Source: G963662905 sp963662905 (lineage in GTDB: Bacteria; Bacteroidota; Bacteroidia; Bacteroidales; WRLA01). Taken from it: a stretch of DNA of 64,000 nt. Below, in pieces: positions 51,740 through 59,519 of the stretch. The stretch is taken from NCBI GenBank assembly GCA_963662905.2, contig CAXXFD010000004.1:531469-595468 (forward strand). The letters run 5' to 3'. A model generated the notes under the pieces. The model saw nothing but the letters and a program-made list of their open reading frames with translations, was not told where the DNA came from and did not search any database. Each line of letters opens with the position of its first letter. Within the stretch, counting starts at the first letter, position 1. Made by a program: the position numbers and the translations under genes.

Positions 51740-51829
51740 ACTGATAGTAAAATCCTTAAAATGTGTATTCATAATACTATTGTTATATAATTGTAAAACA
51801 GTTTCTTATATTTCTAAATGCCGGAACGG

Positions 51830-52315
51830 CTAATCAAGTCTTTTGATTGCAAATCCGGTCAAACGGTAACCGGAAACCATGGTGGGGTTTTTAATTCCGG
51901 TATATTCTTTATTGGAAGAGCTGAAATCAAAATTCATGATGCCATCAGCGCCCATATTTTTGCATTTAAGGTAAATGGAATCAACAGCTTCCTGAATATA
52001 CATCTTCTCTTCCAGCCAGCTCCAGTCCTGCAAATACCGTGGAGAATCAGGATCTTTTCGGTCATAGTTTGGATTTAGCACATGATCTGTTACTGCATAT
52101 GTAGCAGCTGGCAAGATCACATATTCCACTAATCCTACAGGCTCAAAGCGTCCCTGATATTTTTCAGGGGTAATGTAAAAGCCATCATCCGAATACTTCC
52201 TGAAATCGATCCCATAAAACTTTTCCTCTTTCGGGATATAATTCAGCGTTTCGAGGGTTGGCATGCAGCCAGAAAGCAACAACCAAATAGAAAAAAACCA
52301 AAGCAAACGTTTCAT
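51830..52315 (-). CDS. Predicted lipoprotein adjacent to the cas operon
   Basis: A 161-residue predicted lipoprotein. The start MKRLLWFFSIWLLLSGC gives a perfect signal peptide II with lipobox LSGC at Cys17; the longer frame upstream contains the promoter and is not coding. The mature part has FYGIDFRKYSDDGFYITPEKY and a C-terminal GADGIMNFDFSSS segment resembling YbjQ/DUF4156-like small lipoproteins that contain a K/N-GADGI motif. It shares a promoter cassette with cas6, which suggests co-regulation. Function unknown. Confidence 0.75.
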   Translation of the reverse strand: MKRLLWFFSIWLLLSGCMPTLETLNYIPKEEKFYGIDFRKYSDDGFYITPEKYQGRFEPVGLVEYVILPAATYAVTDHVLNPNYDRKDPDSPRYLQDWSWLEEKMYIQEAVDSIYLKCKNMGADGIMNFDFSSSNKEYTGIKNPTMVSGYRLTGFAIKRLD

Positions 52316-52379
52316 ACTACTTATAATTAAATGGTTAACAATATAAAGAACTTTCATTTTCATCAACTGATCTTTCCCA

Positions 52380-52455
52380 CGCCACAAACCTACAACCCGA
52401 AAATGCAATTATTTTGCATTTTAATTTTTTCTTCATTTTTTTTGTTTTTAATCCC
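52380..52455 (-). promoter_or_regulatory. Second copy of the cas-type promoter cassette
   Basis: It carries the same elements as upstream of cas6: an A-rich tract, TGCAA-N5-TTGCA (52404-52418) and TAGGTTTG (52385-52392). It lies 70 bases before the lipoprotein ATG at 52315. Confidence 0.7.
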
Positions 52456-52474
52456 AAAATGGTTCAAATGATGG

Positions 52475-53116
52475 TCATTCGGCCAGCTCCTCCCCATGCA
52501 AATACTTGAAATTGGCCATGCCGCCAAACCAGTCTTCGATTACTTCGCGCTGCATTTCGTTAGGATTGTCCGTCATATAATTAATGTATGAAGTCCAGCC
52601 ATACTTCAAAGGATGCCTGCAAAAACCGTGGATCACCGGATTGTTGTGGATATACACCAGCAAGCGGTTGCGGTAGGCTTCGCTATCAACCAGCTTCCTG
52701 CGAAAAGGCCGCTCGAAGAGGGTACCGTAGGTGTTGTAATATTTATTAAAGGCCTTGGTATAAGAATTAAAAAAATTCGAAAAATGTTGGTGGATAGGTT
52801 TACTCCTGATAGGTCTGCCAGACTCGCCCCTGACCGCCTGGGCAGACTCCCGCCTCCCAGCGCTAACAGACCCACCAGCAGACCTGTCAGGAGTAATTTC
52901 CAAACCACCAACATCCTCCTTAACCCGCACCAACCAATGGAAATGGTTGGGCATCAAGGCCCAGGCGTAGGTATCTACAACCGGATCGATATACTTACGG
53001 TACTGTTTTAGAAAATGTTCGTAATTCCCTTTTTCGCGAAAAAGCTTGCGGCCTCCCACGCCATGGTTAAAAATATGGTAAAAATTACCGGCTTCTAATG
53101 GTATAATCTTTGGCAT
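52475..53116 (-). CDS. Second REP-associated tyrosine transposase (RAYT)
   Basis: A 213-residue HUH-type transposase. The start MPKIIPLEAGNFYHIFNHG is chosen because it opens the conserved fold; an upstream Met lies within the WYL gene. It has the HUH motif NHFHWLV (about residue 66) and the conserved AFNKYYNTYGTLFERPFRRK and YIHNNPVIHGF blocks. About 30 residues (ITPDRSAGGSVSAGRRESAQ onwards) between these are encoded by an inserted palindromic element at 52802-52894 that keeps the frame. It starts one base after the WYL gene stop, so the two are probably co-transcribed. Confidence 0.85.
   Translation of the reverse strand: MPKIIPLEAGNFYHIFNHGVGGRKLFREKGNYEHFLKQYRKYIDPVVDTYAWALMPNHFHWLVRVKEDVGGLEITPDRSAGGSVSAGRRESAQAVRGESGRPIRSKPIHQHFSNFFNSYTKAFNKYYNTYGTLFERPFRRKLVDSEAYRNRLLVYIHNNPVIHGFCRHPLKYGWTSYINYMTDNPNEMQREVIEDWFGGMANFKYLHGEELAE
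52802..52894. repeat. REP-like palindromic element inside the RAYT coding sequence
   Basis: Outer arms ACTCCTGATAGGTCTGC (52802-52818) and GCAGACCTGTCAGGAGT (52878-52894) are complementary at 16 of 17 positions. The 59-bp centre is GC-rich, with further GGCAGACTC/GACTCGCC words. Composition differs sharply from the surrounding AT-rich gene. It encodes a Gly/Arg/Ser-rich stretch without stops. Confidence 0.8.
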
Positions 53117-53117
53117 T

Positions 53118-54053
53118 CTATACTGTTTTTTCTTTATTGATGTCGGCTGAAAATTCGGATAACTTTTGCCGGACATACTGTTTTAATTCTGCGCCTTCAA
53201 TAATTTCCACATGATCGTACAGGCCAAGAACAAACCTTCCAACCCCTTTGATATCAGGAACTTTACATTTAAATTCATATTTGTTTTCTTTGATTTTCCT
53301 GATGAAGGCACGGCTTTTCGGATATTCTTCCTTGAGCAGGTTTTGCGCCAGTATATCGAGATGCAGGCACACACAATAGCAATCAGGGCCGCTAAAGCCA
53401 AAAACGCCGTAATGCGGAACCTGATGTCTATGGCGATGTTGGTGTTTACCCTCGAGTAATTGCACCGCGCCAATGCGTTCGATCATAAAAGATTTAACTT
53501 TATCGCTGTCCAGCTCATAGGCTGTACATCGCGTGAGCGCATCATTAAGCAGAAAAACTTCCACAGTTCTGTTAACCAGTTTGTTGCTACTGCCCGAGCT
53601 ATAAGCAGTCAGTTTCAGTTGCCTTGATTGGCGTATGGACAAAATGATTGTTTTTGTAATTTGAGGAATATTGTTTCCATAAACTGTGTCGTAAGAAAGG
53701 CAATCAGACGCAACACAATTCAGCTTCTGCATTAAAATGTTTTTTAAGGCATGCGATTTATTGAGGTTAAGTACCGCACGGGAAAGCACTTCTTTTTCGT
53801 CATCAGTAAATAAAATACTTTCAGAATGATTCTTCCATTCTTTCGGAAAACCCTTGAGGTAAACCTGTCCGTTTTTTGCACGGGGAATGTCAAAACCTTT
53901 TCCCTTTAAAAAGCGGATCAGGCCGGAAAGGTTTCGTTCTCCGGTCTTCAATTTTTCTTTTAGCTCCAGCTTGGAGTATTTAACCCCGCTTCCAAGCAAA
54001 AGCAATAGTTCCACAGCTCTTGAAACCATATATTTTCTTTTGCTTCGATGCAA
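53118..54053 (-). CDS. WYL-domain transcriptional regulator
   Basis: A 311-residue regulator. The N-terminal 70 residues form a winged HTH of DeoR-like type (VSRAVELLLLLGSGVKYSKLELKEKL). The centre is a WYL domain (LKLTAYSSGSSNKLVNRTVEVFLL...CTAYELDSDKVKSFMIERI), followed by a WYL C-terminal extension. WYL proteins bind nucleotide or nucleic-acid ligands and often control CRISPR or other defence genes. Its position upstream of the cas operon makes it a candidate regulator of the TGCAA-N5-TTGCA promoters. The start could be the Met eight codons downstream. Confidence 0.82.
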   Translation of the reverse strand: MHRSKRKYMVSRAVELLLLLGSGVKYSKLELKEKLKTGERNLSGLIRFLKGKGFDIPRAKNGQVYLKGFPKEWKNHSESILFTDDEKEVLSRAVLNLNKSHALKNILMQKLNCVASDCLSYDTVYGNNIPQITKTIILSIRQSRQLKLTAYSSGSSNKLVNRTVEVFLLNDALTRCTAYELDSDKVKSFMIERIGAVQLLEGKHQHRHRHQVPHYGVFGFSGPDCYCVCLHLDILAQNLLKEEYPKSRAFIRKIKENKYEFKCKVPDIKGVGRFVLGLYDHVEIIEGAELKQYVRQKLSEFSADINKEKTV

Positions 54054-55157
54054 CAGCTGGTCAGTTCTGTTGTGTCAAAGTGGTTAATATGATAATTAAC
54101 TATAAATCAATTTGATACAAACACGCACAAATTGAAATCCTGTTTATTTTGGTTTTAAGTGATAAAATTAGAAAAAATAGTACAAATAGCCAAATAAAGT
54201 TAATAAAAAATAAACCTTGATAACCCCATTCCATTAAAAACCTTCCCTTGGTGCGGATGGAATCAAACATGAACGTTATAGATTGCCTCAAAGTTTTGCT
54301 TCAGGCTTTGCCCTACAATTATCAAGCCCTTTTAACGCCTGTGCATATGGCCGGTAGTTTGCCACTTCATCGCGCACCGGCATCAAAAAAAAAACCAATC
54401 CTTTACTAAAGATCAACTCTTTAACATGATCCCATCCTGTCAAAGCTAAATTAAATACATATCAAGTACGTATCAAGTACGTATTAAAAACGTTTTATAA
54501 CATAGTTAATACGATTCTGATTTGTATTTATACAGTTCTTAAAACATAGCACAAAGATGATACATGTTTGCTTTGGAGAAAGTTTAACGCGCAAATTGCT
54601 CTTAAAAAAATATTAATTTCTTGATTTACAGTATTTTTTATTTTTAAGATGTATCCCTTATGCCAGCCTTTCAGCCTGTTGAAGCTTAAGTGTGATTGCA
54701 CAAACCTTTAGCCATCCCAAATAGGCTATTTTTTCTTAATCAAGCTGGGAGCCTGAAACGGAACAAGCGGATAGGCTGTATCAGCTTGATCCGAATACAA
54801 CTAATAAGCATCCTGTAAGGCTGCAGCAATTTGCGCTGACGTAAAAAAAAATGCGGCCTGATAAAGTTTCATTTGCTCTGAAAAACAGAAGAAATTTTAT
54901 TCTCTCCCGAATGCATTTATCACTATATTTGAGAACTTATTGATTCAGTTTGAGCAGACACTAAAGTTTTGATAGAGCCCCTTGTTTTTTGGGGTGGAAA
55001 TAACATCCACAAAAAACAATATCAGGAATTAAGTTTCGATTTGAAGCAATAATACCAGAGAAATAACAGAACAAATATTTGCCAATTACAATTAGTGGAG
55101 TATTTACTGAAATACATAACAAGGAACAAATTAATTCTAACTTAAATTTTTTCAATC
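54054..55157. other. Gene-free AT-rich region
   Basis: About 1.1 kb with no convincing gene. It contains direct repeats of TATCAAGTACG near 54460-54485 and a nested inverted repeat, ATCAAGCTG (54739-54747) with CAGCTTGAT (54782-54790) enclosing AGCCT/AGGCT. A TATATTTG (near 54933) could be the -7 element of the gene at 55158, with a leader of roughly 215 nt. A 63-residue minus-strand frame (54100-54291) has a hydrophobic stretch but no other support. Confidence 0.5.
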
Positions 55158-56171
55158 ATGAGATTTATCAAACTAATTTTCATCGCAATTGTCGTTTTGG
55201 CATATTCTTCCTGCGAAAAAGACAGCACGGATAATGTAATGGTTAGTTCTATTGAATTAACTGCCGAAAAAAACAATATTGATGTGGGGGAATACATGGA
55301 AATTACTGCCAATATCCTGCCATCAAATGCTACTTTAAAAGGGCTTACATGGACTTCTTCAGACGCGAGCGTGGCATCCGTAGCGGACGGACTGGTTATG
55401 GGCCTAAAAGTCGGCAGTGCAGAAATTACAGCAAAGGCAAACGATGGCTCCAATGTTACCGGCAAAATTTCTTTAAACGTTATTGACGACGGCTCGCTAA
55501 AAGAAAGGATCAATGCAAAATGGGATGTAACAAGCTCCGGCATGTTCACTTCTTTCGAGTTTAATCTAAGTGGAAATTATATTGTAGTAGCCGACGCTTC
55601 AGGTAAATCGGCCGATGAAGAATATGTTGCTTTTGGCGTTTATGAGATTATCGGAAGCAATACCATCGTCCTTTCTGATTTGGGAACAATTACGATAAAT
55701 GAGATTACTGAAAATAACATAAATTTTTCCATTGAACTCCTATCAAATCCAAACCCTCAAATTATTGATGCCGTAAAAGAAGCAGAAATCGAAGAAACAA
55801 CAAATACAGACATACTATGCCAAACATGGGAATTAATATCATTTGGCGGCTTCGAAATACCGGAATATTATGTTCTATTTTCCAGAGCAGGCACCTACCT
55901 TGTTAATTATGAAGGCGAAACCGGGCTGGGAACATGGACATGGTGCAATGAACAACAAGATAAAATAGCTTTTACTATTGGTGGTGAATTAGATTGCGAT
56001 GGCATTAATATCGTCAAGGAAATCCAACTAACAACAGAATATTTTATAGGTATTGATCTGGAAAATGAAGGAATACCAATGGAAATGATCATGGAACCCG
56101 TATCTTTTTCAAAATCAGCCCCCGCAAACCATCAAAAAATCGGAAAACGGATATTTGGAACTGATTTGTAA
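55158..56171 (+). CDS. Lipoprotein with a bacterial Ig-like (Big2) domain
   Basis: A 337-residue surface lipoprotein. The signal peptide MRFIKLIFIAIVVLAYSSC has a lipobox YSSC (Cys19). Residues about 28-105 form a Big_2 domain (VSSIELTAEKNNIDVGEYME; LTWTSSDASVASVADGLV; GSAEITAKANDGSN). The rest consists of two lipocalin-like halves (KWDVTSSGMFTSFEFN and QTWELISFGGFEIPEY). Big2 domains usually mediate adhesion or spacing on the cell surface. A terminator follows. Confidence 0.85.
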   Translation: MRFIKLIFIAIVVLAYSSCEKDSTDNVMVSSIELTAEKNNIDVGEYMEITANILPSNATLKGLTWTSSDASVASVADGLVMGLKVGSAEITAKANDGSNVTGKISLNVIDDGSLKERINAKWDVTSSGMFTSFEFNLSGNYIVVADASGKSADEEYVAFGVYEIIGSNTIVLSDLGTITINEITENNINFSIELLSNPNPQIIDAVKEAEIEETTNTDILCQTWELISFGGFEIPEYYVLFSRAGTYLVNYEGETGLGTWTWCNEQQDKIAFTIGGELDCDGINIVKEIQLTTEYFIGIDLENEGIPMEMIMEPVSFSKSAPANHQKIGKRIFGTDL

Positions 56172-56254
56172 TAGTACATAATCAGTTTTACAGACTTCAA
56201 GAATAAAGCCCTTTGTGGAACAGCCTGATAAAAGCCTGATCCACCATCTCACAT

Positions 56255-56309
56255 TGCCATCTTCATCTGGTCGGAATATCTTCCGCCGATGAAGATGGCA
56301 GTTTTTTTT
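56255..56309 (+). terminator. Strong terminator after the Big2 lipoprotein
   Basis: A perfect 13-bp stem TGCCATCTTCATC/GATGAAGATGGCA with a 20-nt loop, followed by G and eight T residues. Confidence 0.85.
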
Positions 56310-56537
56310 GAGCTTTAACTTTATGGTTCTACTGGAAATTTCATGGAAAGATAAACTATTGGGGTTCAATATATTCTTGTGAGTATCTCACTTACCGGTA
56401 ATCTGCTCGGCATCTAATTTCAACCATTATCACTACTTACGAAATTCCTTGTCGAACCAAAAAAAAAAAACGACCTTAAAAAAAGGAGTGGATAAATGAG
56501 GTGTCTGCAGTTTTGTGTACCTTTTTGTGTACCTTTC

Positions 56538-56574
56538 AAAAAAAAGCCTGTCACAAATTTCTTGGCAACAGGCT
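56538..56574 (-). terminator. Minus-strand terminator at the edge of the tRNA-like repeat array
   Basis: On the minus strand AGCCTGT-N16-ACAGGCT is followed by a run of T. It directly follows the outermost, most divergent repeat unit (56584-56630). Its sequence differs from the AACCTG-type hairpin inside the array units. Confidence 0.7.
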
Positions 56575-56707
56575 GATTTTGAAGGTGGCCCCACCTGCTC
56601 CGATAACTATCGGAAGAACCAGGAACCACAACCCACAAAAACAATACTCCAAACGAAATATCATCCTTTTGGTTGATATACCCTCATAAACAAAAAAACC
56701 CGCCGGA

Positions 56708-57001
56708 TTATCGACGTGTTTGTTCAACTATTTTACGGACTAACTCAGGGTATTTCTTAAGATTGTTTATGAAAATTCTACTTTTCATCGATTTAATTTT
56801 ACGCTCTATTCTCAAGGCATGGGAATAATCTGTTGCAGCTATCTCCAAATAGATATGCCAATCATTTGCAGCAAATGTAAAAGCTTGATTTCCATATCTA
56901 TTTTCATTATGCTTCTTTAACCTTTGCTCAACAGTCTCACGGGTTGAACCAACGTAATACTTATCTATGCTTTCACTAAAAATTACATAACAGCTTGCCA
57001 T
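56708..57001 (-). CDS. GIY-YIG nuclease, copy 1
   Basis: A 97-residue single-domain GIY-YIG endonuclease of the UPF0213 type. The motif is present as CYVIFS...YYVGST (residues 4-20), the catalytic Arg27 lies in QRLKKH and the metal ligand Glu66 in ALRIERKIK. The TAA stop (56708-56710) falls within the hairpin of a repeat unit. On the minus strand TATCTTTG (57019-57026) upstream is a consensus -7 element, so each copy carries its own promoter. The protein is identical to copies 2 and 3. Confidence 0.88.
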   Translation of the reverse strand: MASCYVIFSESIDKYYVGSTRETVEQRLKKHNENRYGNQAFTFAANDWHIYLEIAATDYSHALRIERKIKSMKSRIFINNLKKYPELVRKIVEQTRR

Positions 57002-57230
57002 TAGATAGGATTATGATTCAAAGATACCAAAATCGACCAACGAACATCCTAACTGCATGAAAAACCCTCATAAACAAAAAAACCTGCCGAATCACCGACA
57101 GGTTTTATCGTGGGCCCACCTGTTCCGATAGCTATCGGAAGAACCAGGGACCACTACCCAAAAAAACAATACTCCAAACGAAATATCATCGTTTTGGTTG
57201 TTAGCCATTTAAAACAAAAAAGCTGCCGGA

Positions 57231-57524
57231 TTATCGACGTGTTTGTTCAACTATTTTACGGACTAACTCAGGGTATTTCTTAAGATTGTTTATGAAAATT
57301 CTACTTTTCATCGATTTAATTTTACGCTCTATTCTCAAGGCATGGGAATAATCTGTTGCAGCTATCTCCAAATAGATATGCCAATCATTTGCAGCAAATG
57401 TAAAAGCTTGATTTCCATATCTATTTTCATTATGCTTCTTTAACCTTTGCTCAACAGTCTCACGGGTTGAACCAACGTAATACTTATCTATGCTTTCACT
57501 AAAAATTACATAACAGCTTGCCAT
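57231..57524 (-). CDS. GIY-YIG nuclease, copy 2
   Basis: Protein identical to copy 1 over all 97 residues, with the same upstream sequence through the -7 element and the same stop position in the repeat hairpin. One array unit separates it from copy 1. The identity implies very recent duplication or continuous conversion. Catalytic residues Arg27 and Glu66 are kept. Confidence 0.88.
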   Translation of the reverse strand: MASCYVIFSESIDKYYVGSTRETVEQRLKKHNENRYGNQAFTFAANDWHIYLEIAATDYSHALRIERKIKSMKSRIFINNLKKYPELVRKIVEQTRR

Positions 57525-58174
57525 TAGATAGGATTATGATTCAAAGATACCAAAATCGACCAACGAACATCCTAACTGCATGAAAAACCCTCATAAACAA
57601 AAAAACCTGCCAAATCACCGACAGGTTTTATCGTGAGCCCACCTGTTCCGATAACTATCGGAAGAATCAGGGACCACAACCCAAAAAAACAATACTCCAA
57701 ACGAAATATCATCGTTTTGTTTGTTAGCCATTTAAAACAAAAAAACCCGCCGGATTATCGACAGGTTTTATCGTGGGCCCACCTGTTCCGATAACTATCG
57801 GAAGAACCAGGGACCACAACCCAAAAAACAATAATCCAAAACGAAATATCATCGTTTTGGTTGTTAGCCATTTAAAACAAAAAAACCCGCCGGATTATCG
57901 ACAGGTTTTATCGTGGGGCCACCTGTTCCGATAGCTATCGGAAGAACCAGGGACCACTACCCAAAAAAACAATACTCCAAACGAAATATCATCGTTTTGG
58001 TTGTTAGCCATTTAAAACAAAAAAACCCGCCGGATTATCGACAGGTTTTATCGTGGGCCCACCTGTTCCGATAACTATCGGAAGAACCAGGGACCACAAC
58101 CCAAAAAACATTACCCCAAACGAAATATCATCCTTTTGGTTGATATACCCTCATAAACAAAAAAACCCGCCGGA
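57525..58174. repeat. Four tRNA-like repeat units between GIY-YIG copies 2 and 3
   Basis: This 650-bp stretch holds palindromes at about 57647, 57787, 57927 and 58068 and no gene apart from the copied upstream region of copy 2. The spacing is about 140 bp. Confidence 0.8.
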
Positions 58175-58468
58175 TTATCGACGTGTTTGTTCAACTATTT
58201 TACGGACTAACTCAGGGTATTTCTTAAGATTGTTTATGAAAATTCTACTTTTCATCGATTTAATTTTACGCTCTATTCTCAAGGCATGGGAATAATCTGT
58301 TGCAGCTATCTCCAAATAGATATGCCAATCATTTGCAGCAAATGTAAAAGCTTGATTTCCATATCTATTTTCATTATGCTTCTTTAACCTTTGCTCAACA
58401 GTCTCACGGGTTGAACCAACGTAATACTTATCTATGCTTTCACTAAAAATTACATAACAGCTTGCCAT
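58175..58468 (-). CDS. GIY-YIG nuclease, copy 3
   Basis: Third full-length copy, 97 residues and identical in protein sequence to copies 1 and 2. It has the same promoter-like TATCTTTG upstream and the same junction with the repeat hairpin at the stop codon. One repeat unit separates it from the disrupted fourth copy. Confidence 0.88.
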   Translation of the reverse strand: MASCYVIFSESIDKYYVGSTRETVEQRLKKHNENRYGNQAFTFAANDWHIYLEIAATDYSHALRIERKIKSMKSRIFINNLKKYPELVRKIVEQTRR

Positions 58469-58697
58469 TAGATAGGATTATGATTCAAAGATACCAAAAT
58501 CGACCAACGAACATCCTAACTGCATGAAAAACCCTCATAAACAAAAAAACCTGCCGAATCACCGACAGGTTTTATCGTGGGCCCACCTGTTCCGATAGCT
58601 ATCGGAAGAACCAGGGACCACTACCCAAAAAAACAATACTCCAAACGAAATATCATCGTTTTGGTTGTTAGCCATTTAAAACAAAAAAGCTGCCGGA

Positions 58698-58750
58698 TTA
58701 TCGACGTGTTTGTTCAACTATTTTACGGACTAACTCAGGGTATTTCTTAA
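58698..58750 (-). pseudogene. GIY-YIG copy 4, C-terminal fragment cut by IS66
   Basis: The last 53 bases of a fourth copy (KKYPELVRKIVEQTRR and stop). The rest lies beyond the IS66-family element at 61028-61268. The two pieces add up to exactly 294 bases, the full gene length, so only the insertion broke it. Confidence 0.9.
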
Positions 58751-58819
58751 GTAAGCCTTCAGCAAAAGGCATATTGCACAAGCTTTTAAAGCTCCCTTAC
58801 TTTGCTGCAAAAAAGCAAT

Positions 58820-59107
58820 ATGCAAAAAGAACAAAGAAGAGCAGAGATGAAAGCGCTGGTGGATCAATGGCATACCAGTGGCCAAAGCAAAAGATCCTTT
58901 GCCGAATCGCACAAAATCGGCTATCACACTTTCCTTTATTGGTATCATAAATTTAAACAGGAAGAAAGCTTGCCTGATGACCATGGGTTCATTGAGCTTT
59001 CCGGAATTCCAGCTGCAGGGGTCAATATCCGTTATCCCAATGGTATCGAGCTCAGCTTGCCGGGCAATGTGCCCTTGTCCTATCTCAAATCGCTCACCGG
59101 CCAATAA
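58820..59107 (+). CDS. tnpA: IS66 accessory protein TnpA
   Basis: A 95-residue helix-turn-helix protein of the IS66 OrfA group (KALVDQWHTSGQSKRSFAESHKIGYHTFLYWYHKFKQ). It is needed for transposition, though its exact role is unclear. The ATG at 58820 is preferred to a TTG six codons upstream. Its stop overlaps the tnpB start (TAATG), so translation is coupled. Confidence 0.85.
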   Translation: MQKEQRRAEMKALVDQWHTSGQSKRSFAESHKIGYHTFLYWYHKFKQEESLPDDHGFIELSGIPAAGVNIRYPNGIELSLPGNVPLSYLKSLTGQ

Positions 59108-59472
59108 TGTTCAGCTTAACTGCCAGCCGCTATTACCTGTACCGCCAGCCCACCGATATGCGCAAGAGCTTTGACGGGCTTTATGGCATTGTGCGCAACA
59201 AACTGGACAAAAACCCGATGAGCGGTGATGTTTTCCTGTTCATCAACAAAAAGCGCGACCGCATAAAATTATTGCGCTGGGAAAGCGGAGGTTTTGTGCT
59301 GTTCTATAAAAGGCTCGAAAAAGGCACTTTTCACCTGCCGGACACATCTGCTGTGCACGCCTCCCACCAGCTGATCGACTACCCTGAACTTGTAATGATA
59401 ATCAATGGTATTTCCATGAAAAATGCAAGGAAATACCCACGTTTTTTCCCACATGAAAATGTTGGTAAATAG
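59107..59472 (+). CDS. tnpB: IS66 accessory protein TnpB (Orf2)
   Basis: A 121-residue IS66 Orf2 protein with the family pattern YYLYRQPTDMRKSFDGLYGI, GDVFLFINKKRDRIKLLRW and GGFVLFYKRLEKGTFHLP. Required for IS66 transposition with unknown biochemical role. It overlaps tnpA by one base. Confidence 0.92.
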   Translation: MFSLTASRYYLYRQPTDMRKSFDGLYGIVRNKLDKNPMSGDVFLFINKKRDRIKLLRWESGGFVLFYKRLEKGTFHLPDTSAVHASHQLIDYPELVMIINGISMKNARKYPRFFPHENVGK

Positions 59473-59519
59473 CACTTAAAATATAGTCAGACAAGAGGTT
59501 ACTTCCGTATCTTTGCCTC

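Larger units (their letters stand above)
56584..58750 (-). repeat. tRNA-3'-end-like tandem repeat array, left part
   Basis: Seven units, each centred on the palindrome TTCCGATAGCTATCGGAA (or with AACTATC). On the minus strand a unit reads GTGGTCCCTGGTTC, the palindrome, CAGGTGGGCCCAC, then a terminator-like hairpin AAAACCTGTCG...CGGCGGGTTTT. The first and third segments match the T-arm and acceptor 3' strand of a tRNA, with the T-loop replaced by the palindrome. Four GIY-YIG genes are set into the array, each ending inside a unit's hairpin. Confidence 0.8.

Noticed and set aside
54100..54291. A 63-residue minus-strand frame with a hydrophobic segment
   Set aside because: No homology recognised, no ribosome-binding or promoter signal, and AT-rich DNA readily gives hydrophobic frames.
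56584..56630. A functional tRNA gene within the repeat units
   Set aside because: Only the T-arm and acceptor 3' strand are matched, the T-loop is replaced by a palindrome, and no D-arm or anticodon arm is present.
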